DNA from: Nocardia lijiangensis NBRC 108240
GTDB lineage: Bacteria; Actinomycetota; Actinomycetes; Mycobacteriales; Mycobacteriaceae
Reading direction: 5' to 3'
DNA length: 47,937 nucleotides
Assembly: GCF_001613045.1 (NCBI RefSeq)
Contig: NZ_BDBP01000082.1
Span: forward strand, 1-47,937
The notes below the pieces were generated by a model. The model was not told the origin of the DNA, did not search any database, and saw only the letters and a list, made by a program, of their open reading frames with translations. Positions within the stretch are counted from its first letter, which is position 1, and every line of letters begins with the position of its first letter. Below are positions 1 through 8,398 of the stretch, piece after piece. Both the position numbers and the translations under genes were made by a program.

Positions 1-4
1 TTTC

Positions 5-38
5 ACGATAGGGGACCCAATTTTGGGTCCCCTATCGT
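5..38 (+). terminator. Rho-independent terminator of an upstream gene
   Basis: A perfect 15-bp stem (5-19 with 24-38) closes a 4-nt loop and is followed by a short T run (cgtcgtttt). It presumably ends the gene left of the window; in M. tuberculosis the region upstream of the Rv1691 equivalent holds tyrS and lprJ. The stem is seen directly; the identity of the terminated gene is inferred. Confidence 0.85.
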
Positions 39-151
39 CGTTTTGGGGTGCTTCCGCGCCCCTGGCGCCGTCGCGTCCGAGCCCCACCGACGGCACGTGA
101 TTCAATTTATGGGGCCCTGAATAACTCAGCGGAACCTAGAGAGGGATCACC

Positions 152-2011
152 GTGTCCGAACACAACGACGGTCGGAAGCCATTCCGACGTGGCGCTTCCG
201 CCCCCGGTCAGCGCGACGCCGGTTCTGACCGGCCGTCCCGCGACACTGGTGGCTCCGCACGCGGCGACCGCGAGGGCGGCGACCGCAGTCAGCGCGGCGG
301 CTTCGACCGCAGGAGCGGATCGGGTGAGCGCGGCGAATCCGGTGGCCGCGGCGGTTTCCGCCGCCGCGAGGATTCCGGCGGCGCGGACAGACGTCAGGGC
401 TCCGAAGGGCGCGGCGGTTTCGATCGCGGCGGCGAACGTCGCGGTGGCTTCCAGCGCGGTGAGGGCGGCGGCGCCCGCGGTGGCTACGGTTCGCGCGGCT
501 CCTCCGAGGATCGCGGCGGCTTCCAACGCCGCGGCGGCTCGGACGATCGCGGCCACGAGCGCCGCGGCGATTCCGGAGAACGCGGTGGCTTCAAGCCGCG
601 CCGTGACTCCGAAGACAGAGGCTTCAAGCCACGTGGTTCCTCCGAGGAACGCGGCGGTTTCAACAGGGGCGGCTCCGGCGACCGGGGTGGATTCGACCGG
701 CGCGGAGGTTCCGGTGAGCGCGGTGAGTTCAACCGTGGCGGCTCGGGTGAGCGCGGCGGTTTCAACCGTGGCGGTTCCGGTGAGCGCGGCGGTTTCAACC
801 GTGGCGGCTCGGGTGAGCGCGGTGAGTTCAACCGTGGCGGTTCCGGTGAGCGCGGCGGCTTCAGCCGTGGCGGCTCGGGTGAGCGCGGTGGCTTCCATCG
901 GGGTGGTTCCAGCGACCGTGGCGATTCGGGAGATCGCCGTGGCTACGAGCGCCGCGGCGACGCGGGAGATCGCGGTGGTTTCAAGCCGCGTCGCGACTCC
1001 GAGGACAGGGGCTTCAAGCCGCGTGGAGGCGATTCCGGTGAGCGACGCGGGTTTTCGGGTCGTGGTGACTCGGAGGAGCGCGGCGGCTTCGAGCGGCGCG
1101 GTGATTCCGGTGAGCGCGGTGGTTTCCAGCGTCGGGGTTCCGGCGACCGCCCCGATTACGGTCGGCGTGGCGAAGGCTCCGGTGGTCGACGCGATGCGGA
1201 GGATCGTGGCGAGAGCGGCGGCTTCAAGCGTCGCGGCGAGTCGGGCGAGTACGACCGTGGGCAGCAGGACCGTCGTCGCGGCGGCGAAGGCGCCCGCAGC
1301 GGTGGCCGTTCCCTGGACCGGCGTCCCCCGCGTCCTGAGGAGCCGGATCTCCCCGACGACGTGCAGGCGTCCGATCTGGACACCGCGATCCGTCGGGATC
1401 TCCTGAGCCTGGACAAGGGCAATGCCGAGACCGTGGCGCGGCACCTGGTGATGGCGGTCCGCCTCGTCGATGACGATCCGCGCCTCGCCCTCGCGCACGC
1501 GCGCGCGGCCAGACAGCGCGCAGGCCGGATCGCCGTGGTGCGCGAGACCGCGGGCGTCGTCGCCTACCACGCGGGTGAGTGGGCGGAGGCGCTGTCCGAG
1601 CTGCGCACCGCACGGCGCATGTCCGGCGGCTCCGGTCTGCTCGCCGTGATGGCCGACTGCGAACGCGGTCTCGGTCGTCCCGAGCGCGCCATCGAACTCG
1701 GCCGTAGCGAGGAGGCGCGGGCGCTCAGCGGTGACGAGGCCACCGAGCTGCGCATCGTGGTGGCGGGCGCCCGAATGGATCTCGGCCAATACGACCAAGC
1801 CGTGGTGACCCTGCAGACCTCCGACCTCGATCCGGAGCGCACCGGTTCCGCCGCGGCCCGCCTCTTCTACGCCTACGCCGACGCCTTGGTGGCCGCTGGC
1901 CGCACCGACGAGGGCCTGACCTGGTTCCTCAACGCGGCCTCCGCCGACCTCGACGGCGAAACCGACGCCGAAGAACGCGCAGAAGAACTGACCGGCGACA
2001 CCGACCTGTAG
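152..2011 (+). CDS. RGG-like repeat protein with TPR-like C-terminal domain (Rv1691-type)
   Basis: This 619-residue protein begins at GTG 152, preceded by the ribosome site agagaggga. Residues 1 to about 390 are low complexity, rich in Gly, Arg, Ser, Asp and Glu, with motifs such as GERGGF, RRGDS and SEDRGFKPR. They include six exact-length 11-residue units (about residues 185-250). Residues from about 400 to the end form an ordinary alpha-helical region with TPR-like pairs (for example DDPRLALAHARAARQRAG and YHAGEWAEALSELRTARR). Its place between a terminator and the HAD phosphatase/tlyA genes matches M. tuberculosis Rv1691, a TPR protein that lacks such a long repeat tract. RGG-like tracts often bind RNA or drive condensation; that role here is inference. 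The function is unknown. Confidence 0.85.
   Translation: MSEHNDGRKPFRRGASAPGQRDAGSDRPSRDTGGSARGDREGGDRSQRGGFDRRSGSGERGESGGRGGFRRREDSGGADRRQGSEGRGGFDRGGERRGGFQRGEGGGARGGYGSRGSSEDRGGFQRRGGSDDRGHERRGDSGERGGFKPRRDSEDRGFKPRGSSEERGGFNRGGSGDRGGFDRRGGSGERGEFNRGGSGERGGFNRGGSGERGGFNRGGSGERGEFNRGGSGERGGFSRGGSGERGGFHRGGSSDRGDSGDRRGYERRGDAGDRGGFKPRRDSEDRGFKPRGGDSGERRGFSGRGDSEERGGFERRGDSGERGGFQRRGSGDRPDYGRRGEGSGGRRDAEDRGESGGFKRRGESGEYDRGQQDRRRGGEGARSGGRSLDRRPPRPEEPDLPDDVQASDLDTAIRRDLLSLDKGNAETVARHLVMAVRLVDDDPRLALAHARAARQRAGRIAVVRETAGVVAYHAGEWAEALSELRTARRMSGGSGLLAVMADCERGLGRPERAIELGRSEEARALSGDEATELRIVVAGARMDLGQYDQAVVTLQTSDLDPERTGSAAARLFYAYADALVAAGRTDEGLTWFLNAASADLDGETDAEERAEELTGDTDL
704..901 (+). repeat. 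Six tandem 33-bp coding repeats
   Basis: Six consecutive 33-nt units start at 704, 737, 770, 803, 836 and 869. Each encodes GGSGERGxFxR, with x varying between G/E and N/S/H. The reading frame is kept throughout. Units alternate between tcc and tcg for the serine, which suggests duplication of a two-unit block. More diverged relatives of the unit fill the rest of the N-terminal half of the gene. Confidence 0.9.
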
Positions 2012-2092
2012 CCTCGGCCGACCGCTCACAGGCGGTCCTGCCGACGCTGCCGAACTGAGGGCTGCTGGCCGGACGGCTGCCGACCGCCGACT

Positions 2093-2190
2093 GGTGGCCG
2101 GGGAACGCACCGAGGATGGCCTGGTTCCTCGACGAGCCCTCCGCCGACCTCGACGGCGACACCGAGGAACGCACAGAAGAACTGGCTGCC
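2093..2190 (+). pseudogene. Decayed copy 1 of the 3' end of the repeat protein gene
   Basis: The sequence from tggtggccgg through the words ctccgccgacctcgacggcg and cacagaagaactg matches the last part of the intact gene (about 1886-2000). A small deletion near the glycine-leucine-threonine codons puts the two halves in different frames. In one frame it still reads WFLDEPSADLDGDTEERTEE, against WFLNAASADLDGETDAEERA in the intact gene. It has no start signal and is interpreted as a non-functional tandem duplicate. Confidence 0.75.
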
Positions 2191-2311
2191 TGGCGGCACC
2201 GGCCTTTGGCTTCGCTCGACTGTCGACCAGTAACTGCTGACCACCGACTGGCGACCGGACACTGCAGATCAGAGACCGCCGACTGGCGATCACCGACTGC
2301 GACAGGCGACT

Positions 2312-2415
2312 GGTGGCCGCCGGGCGCACCGTTGAGGACCGGGTTCCTCAACGCGCTTTCCGCCGACTTCGACGACGAAACTGTCGTCGGGGATGCGCAG
2401 ACGGCCTGACCGGCG
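2312..2415 (+). pseudogene. Decayed copy 2 of the 3' end of the repeat protein gene
   Basis: A second, more diverged copy begins with ggtggccgccgggcgcacc, continues with gggttcctcaacgcgctttc and cgccgacttcgacg, and fades after 2400. The same landmarks occur at about 1887-1970 in the intact gene. It is frame-shifted and interrupted, and it lies about 220 nt after the first decayed copy, which suggests a serial duplication. Confidence 0.7.
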
Positions 2416-2660
2416 GTATCGATCTGCCGACTGCCGACTGCCGACTGCTGGCCGCTGGCTGGCGATGGCCGACCGGCGACCGGGCGATTGTTGACTGGTG
2501 GCCGCCGACCGCCGATCGGCGACTGTCGACTAGCAGACCGGTGACCAGCAGACCGGTGACCAGCGACTGGTGGTCGGTGGCTGTCGGCTGCCGACCGGCG
2601 ACGGGTGATCACCGACTGTCGGGCCTGCGGTCAGCGGGTCCGGCGGCTGTCGGATCCGCG

Positions 2661-3030
2661 GATCGACCACGCGCCGCCGTTCGTCGTAGACAGGTAATCG
2701 TGGGTCGCACGGCAGCAGGCATCGATCGATGGTTCGGTCGCTGGCCCGGTTCCAAGGTGCAACCACCATCGCGCGACGTGTGCCTTCGCGGAACGGGTTT
2801 CGGCCCTCGAAAGGTGTTATCGATCGCGCCATGCGGCGGGTGCGTGGCGTTGTGGGGCAGGCAACGCGATGGCGTGTCTGTCGGCCGGCTGACGTAGGGT
2901 CGAGTCCTCGGCGTGTTGTCGAGGCGGCCCGGATCGGCGGCCGCGCGTGGCGATGTGGCCATCGCGGCCCGACCGGCCATGGGCGCGCACGGAATTCGGC
3001 ACGGCGCCGAGTGGTGACACGGAGAGTGGT
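2661..3030. other. Intergenic stretch before the HAD phosphatase gene, no gene seen
   Basis: Short-repeat density drops after about 2660. Frames open here in several phases but with atypical codon use and no ribosome site. The end of the region contains the ribosome site (ggag at 3021) of the next gene, and presumably its promoter, which I cannot place with confidence. Confidence 0.5.
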
Positions 3031-3921
3031 GTGAAGCGGCTACGAGATCGCTATGAAGCCCTGCTGCTGGACCTGGACGGCACGCTGTACCGCGGTCCCG
3101 CGGTAATCGAGGGTGCACCGGAAGCGTTGGCGGGCGACGGCGAGTCGGCGCAGCGGCTCGTGTATGTCACCAACAATGCCAGCCGCGGCCCCGAGGTGGT
3201 GGCCGAGCATCTGGTGGAACTGGGCTATCCCGCGACCACGGAGGACGTGGTGACCAGCGCCCAGGCGGCCGCGCGGCTGCTGGCCGAGCGTCTGCGGCCC
3301 GGCGCGGAGGTGCTCGTCGTCGGCACCGACGATCTCGTCGCGGAGGTCGACGCGGTCGGCCTGCGCGCCGTGCGCCGATTCGACGGGACCGTGCCCGCCG
3401 CCGTGGTGCAGGGGCATTCGCCGCAAACCGCCTGGCCGGATCTGGCCGAGGCCGCGTACGCGCTGCGCGCCGATGCGCTGTGGGTGGCGGCCAACACCGA
3501 CAAGACGCTGCCGAACGAACGCGGTCTCGCGCCGGGCAACGGCGCGATGGTCGCCGCGCTGCGCGCCGCGTCGGACCGCGAGCCGATCGTCGCGGGCAAG
3601 CCGTACGCGCCGCTGCTGGAGGACGCCCTGGTGCGGGCGGGTACCCGCAGCGCGCTGGTGGTCGGTGACCGGCTGGACACCGACATCGAGGGCGCCCAGT
3701 GCGTCGGTCTCGAATCGCTGCTGGTGCTGACCGGCGTGAGCACCCTGGACGAGCTGCGTACCGCACCCGAGACGCGCATCCCCACCTACGTCGCGGATTC
3801 CCTGGACGCGCTGAACCACCCCCCGGTCGAGGACGACTCGACCGATGACCTGTCCGAGCGCCTGCGGCGGAACCCCGGTCGGGCGGTGACGGTGCGCGCG
3901 GCCGGTTCGGAAATCCGATAG
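3031..3921 (+). CDS. HAD-superfamily class IIA phosphatase (Rv1692-type)
   Basis: A 296-residue hydrolase starting at GTG 3031 behind ggagagtg; an upstream in-frame ATG at 2947 would add 28 residues that do not belong to the family. It shows the HAD motifs in order: nucleophile DLDGT (Asp14 and Asp16), YVTNNASRG (Thr47), the lysine of AGKPYAPLL (near 190) and the acidic GDRLDTDIEG (near 213-218). The cap position between motifs II and III indicates subclass IIA (NagD/phosphoglycolate phosphatase-like). The M. tuberculosis equivalent Rv1692 has been described as a glycerol 3-phosphate phosphatase; the same substrate is plausible but not shown by sequence alone. It is the first gene of the packed set leading to tlyA. 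Confidence 0.9.
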   Translation: MKRLRDRYEALLLDLDGTLYRGPAVIEGAPEALAGDGESAQRLVYVTNNASRGPEVVAEHLVELGYPATTEDVVTSAQAAARLLAERLRPGAEVLVVGTDDLVAEVDAVGLRAVRRFDGTVPAAVVQGHSPQTAWPDLAEAAYALRADALWVAANTDKTLPNERGLAPGNGAMVAALRAASDREPIVAGKPYAPLLEDALVRAGTRSALVVGDRLDTDIEGAQCVGLESLLVLTGVSTLDELRTAPETRIPTYVADSLDALNHPPVEDDSTDDLSERLRRNPGRAVTVRAAGSEIR

Positions 3922-3934
3922 CGTTGGCACCACG

Positions 3935-4243
3935 ATGACTACTCCGACGCCCCGCCCGCAGGGACCCGGTGTGCCCGGTCCCGGACCGAACGCGCCCCGC
4001 CCCGGCGTCCCGCTGCCCGGCAGGCATCTGCCGGGCGCGCAGGGTCGCCCGGAGCCCGCCGACCCGGACCGGATTCGCACCGAGATCGACAGCCTGCTGG
4101 CCGAGCTCGACGCGCGCGGCGCCGCCTTCGTGGCGGCGGCGGACAGCGCGGAATCCGGCGTCGACATCACCCGGCGCGCGCGCATCCTGGAGCAGGCACA
4201 CGACGTGCTCGTCCAGGCCCTGGCTACGGTGGACAAGATCTGA
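3935..4243 (+). CDS. Small conserved protein with Pro-rich N terminus (Rv1693-type)
   Basis: A 102-residue protein starting at ATG 3935, 13 nt after the phosphatase. Residues 1-45 are rich in Pro and Gly (TPTPRPQGPGVPGPGP) and likely disordered. Residues 46-102 are a helical segment (RIRTEIDSLLAELDARG and RRARILEQAHDVLVQALATV). There is no signal peptide, membrane segment or catalytic motif. Gene order equates it with Rv1693, also uncharacterised. The stop codon is 1 nt before the tlyA start, so the two are translationally linked. Function unknown. Confidence 0.85.
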   Translation: MTTPTPRPQGPGVPGPGPNAPRPGVPLPGRHLPGAQGRPEPADPDRIRTEIDSLLAELDARGAAFVAAADSAESGVDITRRARILEQAHDVLVQALATVDKI

Positions 4244-4244
4244 G

Positions 4245-5066
4245 GTGGCCAGGCGCGCACGAGTGGACGCCGAACTCGTTCGCCGCGGGTTGGCGCGATC
4301 GCGAGAGCACGCGGTCGAGCTGATCGGCGCGGGTCGGGTCTTGATTGCTGGATCGGTCGCCACGAAACCGGCGACCGCGGTGGAAGCGGGTACCCCGCTG
4401 CTGGTGCGGGAGGAACCCGACGAGGTGCAGTGGGCTTCGCGCGGCGCGCACAAACTCCTCGGCGCGCTGGAGCGCTTCGAACCCGAGGGTGTGCGCGTCG
4501 AGGGCAAACGCTGCCTGGACGCGGGTGCGTCGACGGGCGGCTTCACCGACGTGCTGCTCAGTCGCGGCGCGCGGGAAGTGGTGGCCGTCGACGTCGGGTA
4601 CGGCCAGCTGATCTGGCGGTTGCAGAACGACGACCGCGTGCGCGTCCACGACCGCACCAATGTCCGCAACCTGACGCCCGAACTCATCGACGGCACGGTC
4701 GAACTCGTCGTCGGCGACCTGTCGTTCATCTCCCTCGGCTTGGTGCTGCCCGCGCTTGCCGCCTGCGCCGCCGACGGCGCCGACCTGCTGCCCATGGTGA
4801 AACCGCAGTTCGAGGTGGGCAAGGAGCGGGTCGGTTCCGGTGGGGTGGTGCGCGATCCGGCGTTGCGCGCGGAGGCGGTGCGCACGGTCGCCGCGGTGGC
4901 CGCCGAGCACGGGTTGCGTACCCTCGGCGCGGTGGCCAGCCCGCTGCCCGGTCCGTCGGGCAATGTCGAATACTTTCTGTGGCTGCGCAAAGACGGGCAG
5001 TTCGAATACGACGCGGAACAGGTCGCTGCGCTCGTCGAGCGTGCGGTTGAGGAGGGTCCACAGTGA
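4245..5066 (+). CDS. tlyA: 16S/23S rRNA 2'-O-methyltransferase TlyA
   Basis: A 273-residue protein from GTG 4245, giving the family N terminus VARRARVDAELVRRGLARSR. Residues 1-60 form the S4 RNA-binding domain. The FtsJ/RrmJ-type Rossmann domain follows, with the S-adenosylmethionine loop DAGASTGGF at residues 92-100 and AVDVGYGQL shortly after. Family knowledge: TlyA methylates cytidines of 16S and 23S rRNA (C1409 and C1920), and its loss gives capreomycin/viomycin resistance in mycobacteria. The end overlaps the nadK start by 4 nt (GTGA). Confidence 0.95.
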   Translation: MARRARVDAELVRRGLARSREHAVELIGAGRVLIAGSVATKPATAVEAGTPLLVREEPDEVQWASRGAHKLLGALERFEPEGVRVEGKRCLDAGASTGGFTDVLLSRGAREVVAVDVGYGQLIWRLQNDDRVRVHDRTNVRNLTPELIDGTVELVVGDLSFISLGLVLPALAACAADGADLLPMVKPQFEVGKERVGSGGVVRDPALRAEAVRTVAAVAAEHGLRTLGAVASPLPGPSGNVEYFLWLRKDGQFEYDAEQVAALVERAVEEGPQ

Positions 5067-6055
5067 ACGCGGTGGCGCCGGAATCCGGCGGCCGGGAGAT
5101 CCTGCTGGTCTCGCATCCGGGCCGGGCGGAGATCATCGAGACCGCCCATCGGGTGGCGAAGATCTTCACCGAGGCGGGGATCGGGCTGCGGGTACTGGAC
5201 GACGAGGCAGGCAGCACCCGCTTCGATGTCGAGGCAGGCCCGGACGCGGTGGCGCTGGCGGCGCCCGGCGGCTATCCGGTGCGGGTGGTCGAGCACGGGC
5301 CCGACGCCGCGGTCGGCTGCGAGATGGTGCTGGTGCTCGGCGGTGACGGCACATTCCTGCGGGCCGCGGAGCTGGCGCGGCCCGCCTCGGTTCCGGTGCT
5401 GGGAATCAACCTGGGCCGCATCGGTTTTCTCACCGAGGCCGAGGCCGAGCACCTGGACGAGGCGCTCGGCCAGGTGGTGCGCGGCGATTACCGCATCGAG
5501 CACCGGATGACGATCGACCTGTCGGTCCGGGTGGACGACGAGCTGGTGGAGACCGGCTGGGCGTTGAACGAGGCCAGCATCGAGAACGCTTCGCGCATGG
5601 GCGTGTTGGAGGTGGTGCTCGAGGTCGACGGGCGCCCGGTCTCGTCGTTCGGTTGCGACGGCATCCTGCTCGCCACGCCGACCGGTTCGACGGCTTACGC
5701 GTTTTCGGCGGGCGGTCCGGTGGTGTGGCCGGAGCTGGAGGCGCTGCTGGTGATCCCGAGCAACGCGCACGCCCTGTTCGCGCGGCCGCTGGTGACCAGC
5801 CCGGAGTCCAGGATCGCGGTGGAATCCGTTGCCACGGGTCACGATGCGATAGTTTTCCTGGACGGCAGGCGCACCATGGCGTTGCCGAAGGGCGGCCGCG
5901 TGGAGGCGGTGCGCGGCGCCGAACCGGTGCGCTGGGTGCGGTTGGACTCCGCGCCGTTCGCGGACCGGATGGTGCGCAAGTTCCAGTTGCCTGTGACCGG
6001 CTGGCGAGGCCGACGGCGAACGGAGAGCACACGTGCTGACAGAGATCAGGATTGA
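5063..6055 (+). CDS. nadK: NAD kinase
   Basis: A 330-residue enzyme from GTG 5063, overlapping the tlyA stop. It phosphorylates NAD to NADP using ATP or polyphosphate. The diagnostic GGDGT is at residues 93-97, followed by GINLGRIGFLTE, the NE motif (ALNEASIEN) and the nucleotide-binding TPTGSTAYAFSAGGP. The C terminus is basic and runs 23 nt into recN in another frame. The same tlyA-nadK-recN order occurs in M. tuberculosis (Rv1694-Rv1696). The length is slightly above the usual 300 or so because of the N- and C-terminal tails. Confidence 0.95.
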   Translation: MNAVAPESGGREILLVSHPGRAEIIETAHRVAKIFTEAGIGLRVLDDEAGSTRFDVEAGPDAVALAAPGGYPVRVVEHGPDAAVGCEMVLVLGGDGTFLRAAELARPASVPVLGINLGRIGFLTEAEAEHLDEALGQVVRGDYRIEHRMTIDLSVRVDDELVETGWALNEASIENASRMGVLEVVLEVDGRPVSSFGCDGILLATPTGSTAYAFSAGGPVVWPELEALLVIPSNAHALFARPLVTSPESRIAVESVATGHDAIVFLDGRRTMALPKGGRVEAVRGAEPVRWVRLDSAPFADRMVRKFQLPVTGWRGRRRTESTRADRDQD

Positions 6056-7802
6056 CAGCCTCGGCGTCATATCCACGGCCACGGCGCAGTTCCACGAGGG
6101 GCTCACCGTCCTGACCGGTGAGACCGGCGCGGGCAAGACCATGGTGGTGACGAGCCTGCACCTGCTGAGCGGCGCGCGCGCAGACGCGGGCCGGGTCCGG
6201 CTGGGCGCGGCCCGCGCGGTGGTGGAGGGCCGCTTCACCGTCGACGACGTGAACGAGGCCGCCCGCACCGAGGTGGGTCAGGTGCTCGAGTCGGCGGCGG
6301 CCGAGGCCGACGACGACGGCAGTGTCATTGCGATCCGCACGGTGGGCAGCGACGGACGCTCCCGCGCGCATCTCGGCGGTCGCGGCGTGCCCGCTTCGGT
6401 GCTCGCCGATTTCACCGCGCCGCTGTTGACCGTGCACGGCCAGAACGATCAGCTGCGCTTGCAGCGCCCGGAACAGCAGCTGAACGCGCTGGACCAGTTC
6501 GCCGCCGAGACGGTCGGCTCGCTGCTGCGCAAGTATCAGGTGCACCGCCGCTCCTGGCTGGACGCCCGCGCCGAGCTGCTGGAACGCACCGCTCGCAGCA
6601 GGGAATTGGCGCTGGAGGCCGACCGGCTGAAGCATTCGCTCACCGAGATCGACGCCATCGCACCGGAACCCGGCGAGGACGCCAGGATCGTCGGGGAAGT
6701 GCGCAGGCTCAGCGACCTGGATTCGCTGCGCGAGGCCGCCGCGACCGCGCACGACGCGCTGGCCGGTCCGGCCCACGCGCCCGAGGACGGTTCCGGCGCA
6801 CTGGAATTGCTCGGCGCCGCGCGTTCCCGGCTGGAATCCGCCGACGATCCGGCGCTGTCCGCGCTCGCGCCGCGGCTCGGCGAGGCCATCGCTGTGGTCG
6901 TCGACCTGACCACCGAGCTCAGCGGCTATCTCTCCGACCTGCCCTCCGATCCCGGTGCGCTGGATTCGCTGCTCACCAGGCAGGCCGAGCTCAAGAGCCT
7001 GACCCGCAAGTACGCCCCCGACATCGACGGCGTGATCGCTTGGGCCGACGAGGCACGCACCAGGCTGGATTCGCTGGACGTCTCCGAGGAGGCGCTCACC
7101 AAGCTGGCCGCGGAGGTGGACATCGCCGCCGAACGGGTGCGCACGGCGGCACGCAAGCTCACCGCGGCGCGCACCAAGTCGGCGGGCAAGCTGGCCGCGG
7201 CGGTCAGCGCCGAACTCGGCGGTCTGGCGATGGGGAAGGCCCGGCTGGAGGTCGAGGTGCGTCCGGTGCCCGCGGGCGCACAGGATTCCGCGCCGCTGAC
7301 CGTCGACGGCGCCGAGCTGCACGCGGGCTCGTCCGGCGTGGACGAGGTCGAGTTCCGGCTTTCGGCGCATTCGGGTGCGCAGTCGCTGCCGCTGAGCAAG
7401 AGCGCCTCCGGCGGTGAACTCTCCCGCGTGATGCTCGCGCTCGAGGTGGTGCTCTCCAGTTCCGATCACGGCGCCACCATGGTGTTCGACGAAGTGGACG
7501 CCGGCGTCGGCGGCCGGGCCGCGGTGGAGATCGGCCGCAGGCTGGCCCGGCTGGCGCGCACCCATCAGGTCATCGTGGTGACCCACCTGCCCCAGGTCGC
7601 GGCGTTCGCCGATACGCATCTGGTGGTGGACAAGTCCGACGACGGCAAGGGCAAGGTCAACAGCGGCGTCCGCGCGCTCACCAAGGACGAGCGCGTCATC
7701 GAGCTGGCGCGCATGCTCGCCGGTCTGGACGACACCGAGACCGGTCGCGCGCACGCCGAGGAACTGCTCGAGACCGCCCGCGCCGAACGCGCCACCGCCT
7801 GA
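6033..7802 (+). CDS. recN: DNA repair ATPase RecN
   Basis: A 589-residue SMC-like ATPase from GTG 6033 (VLTEIRIDSLGVI), with the start inside nadK and the site cggagag upstream. It has Walker A GETGAGKT at residues 29-36, a long central coiled coil rich in Leu, Glu, Arg and Ala (about 160-370), the ABC signature SASGGELSRVMLALE near residue 459 and Walker B TMVFDEVDAGVGG near 484, then the His-switch VVTHLPQVAAFAD. Role from family knowledge: loads at double-strand breaks and assists RecA-dependent repair. Last gene of its cluster; a hairpin follows 18 nt downstream. Confidence 0.95.
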   Translation: MLTEIRIDSLGVISTATAQFHEGLTVLTGETGAGKTMVVTSLHLLSGARADAGRVRLGAARAVVEGRFTVDDVNEAARTEVGQVLESAAAEADDDGSVIAIRTVGSDGRSRAHLGGRGVPASVLADFTAPLLTVHGQNDQLRLQRPEQQLNALDQFAAETVGSLLRKYQVHRRSWLDARAELLERTARSRELALEADRLKHSLTEIDAIAPEPGEDARIVGEVRRLSDLDSLREAAATAHDALAGPAHAPEDGSGALELLGAARSRLESADDPALSALAPRLGEAIAVVVDLTTELSGYLSDLPSDPGALDSLLTRQAELKSLTRKYAPDIDGVIAWADEARTRLDSLDVSEEALTKLAAEVDIAAERVRTAARKLTAARTKSAGKLAAAVSAELGGLAMGKARLEVEVRPVPAGAQDSAPLTVDGAELHAGSSGVDEVEFRLSAHSGAQSLPLSKSASGGELSRVMLALEVVLSSSDHGATMVFDEVDAGVGGRAAVEIGRRLARLARTHQVIVVTHLPQVAAFADTHLVVDKSDDGKGKVNSGVRALTKDERVIELARMLAGLDDTETGRAHAEELLETARAERATA

Positions 7803-7819
7803 CCTGTCGCACGAAAAGA

Positions 7820-7856
7820 CCCTCGCCCCGCAGCATTACGCCATTCGGGGCGAGGG
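7820..7856 (+). terminator. Hairpin terminator after recN
   Basis: The arms ccctcgccccg (7820-7830) and cggggcgaggg (7846-7856) are perfect 11-bp complements around a 15-nt loop. There is no T tract, which is common for GC-rich actinobacterial terminators. Confidence 0.75.
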
Positions 7857-7893
7857 CCTCGTCATGTCGGTCTTGGTGTGAGCCCTCGATGGG

Positions 7894-7980
7894 TGGGCTC
7901 AGCGCGGCTGCCGTGAATTCAGCGGCACCGTGCAATCAGCGCCGCTGCCATGGGCTCAGCGCGGCCGGTGTGAATTCAGC
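7894..7980. repeat. Direct repeat of 30 bp downstream of recN
   Basis: Positions 7894-7923 and 7951-7980 both begin tgggctcagcgcggc and end tgaattcagc, differing at 3 of 30 positions. The second copy contains the stop codon and last codons of the minus-strand SRPBCC gene. The first lies outside it, so the end of that gene appears to have been duplicated beyond its stop. Confidence 0.75.
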
Positions 7981-8398
7981 TGAACGCCTTCTGCGCGCCC
8001 TTGATGAACTGGTTGATCAGGACCCGCAGCCCGGCCTCTACCGCCTTGGCGGGCACCGGCAGGCTCGGCTCCGACTCCATCGTGTACGTCACCCGGGTGC
8101 CGCCCTCGGCGTCGGCGAAGGTCACGATGCCTACGTGGCGCTTCACCGGCGCGCCCTTGATGATCTTGTATTCCATCCGCTCGCCGGGCACCAGCTTGGT
8201 GGTCTCCTCGACGAGGCCGACGCCGCCGACGCCGACCTGGTACTGCGCGCCGACGCCCGAGGGTGTCGGGGAGCCCGGCTTCTTCAGGGTGAACTGCACG
8301 ACCGGGAGATGGCCGTTGATGCCGTCCCGTTCGGCGAAGAACTTGTAGACGGCCTCGCGCGGTGCGGGGATTACGGCGTCGACGGTGCTGGTGGCCAT
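7976..8398 (-). CDS. SRPBCC (START/Bet v 1-like) family protein
   Basis: A 140-residue protein. The start is taken as ATG 8398, preceded on its strand by gaggagacacgt; an upstream ATG at 8446 would add 16 residues without a better ribosome site. It begins ATSTVDAVIPAPREAVYKFF, typical of polyketide-cyclase/dehydrase-like SRPBCC proteins in which ligands bind in a beta-grip cavity. It ends with the long C-terminal helix (KAVEAGLRVLINQFIKGAQK). There is no signal peptide. It probably binds or carries a lipophilic molecule; ligand unknown. It is the first gene of the block inserted between recN and steA. Confidence 0.8.
   Translation of the reverse strand: MATSTVDAVIPAPREAVYKFFAERDGINGHLPVVQFTLKKPGSPTPSGVGAQYQVGVGGVGLVEETTKLVPGERMEYKIIKGAPVKRHVGIVTFADAEGGTRVTYTMESEPSLPVPAKAVEAGLRVLINQFIKGAQKAFS

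Larger units (their letters stand above)
2012..2660. repeat. Degenerate short-repeat region after the repeat protein
   Basis: This stretch is built from imperfect copies of short GACTG/GACCGG-containing words (ctgccgactg, gactggtggcc, gaccggcgac), including a perfect 15-bp tandem duplication (2532-2546 and 2547-2561). Open frames exist in several phases but none has a ribosome site, a domain or a continuous codon pattern. I see no gene. Two decayed copies of the end of the upstream gene are embedded in it. Confidence 0.75.

Noticed and set aside
704..901. Regular 33-bp repeats resembling a CRISPR array
   Set aside because: The units are head-to-tail without spacers, stay in one reading frame and encode GGSGERG-type peptides.
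107..2329. A 740-codon minus-strand open frame across the repeat gene, rich in Ala and Thr
   Set aside because: It is the antisense of the repeat coding sequence; the Ala/Thr pattern is the mirror of Gly/Arg/Ser codons. It crosses the stop, the decayed repeats and has no ribosome site.
2116..2409. 97-codon plus-strand frame beginning WFLDEPSADLDG
   Set aside because: It starts in the middle of a duplicated fragment of the upstream gene, lacks a ribosome site and runs into short-repeat DNA; treated as pseudogene remnant.
3167..7754. Very long minus-strand open frames over the HAD, tlyA, nadK and recN genes
   Set aside because: High-GC shadow frames; the plus strand carries complete conserved proteins with motifs and coupled starts.
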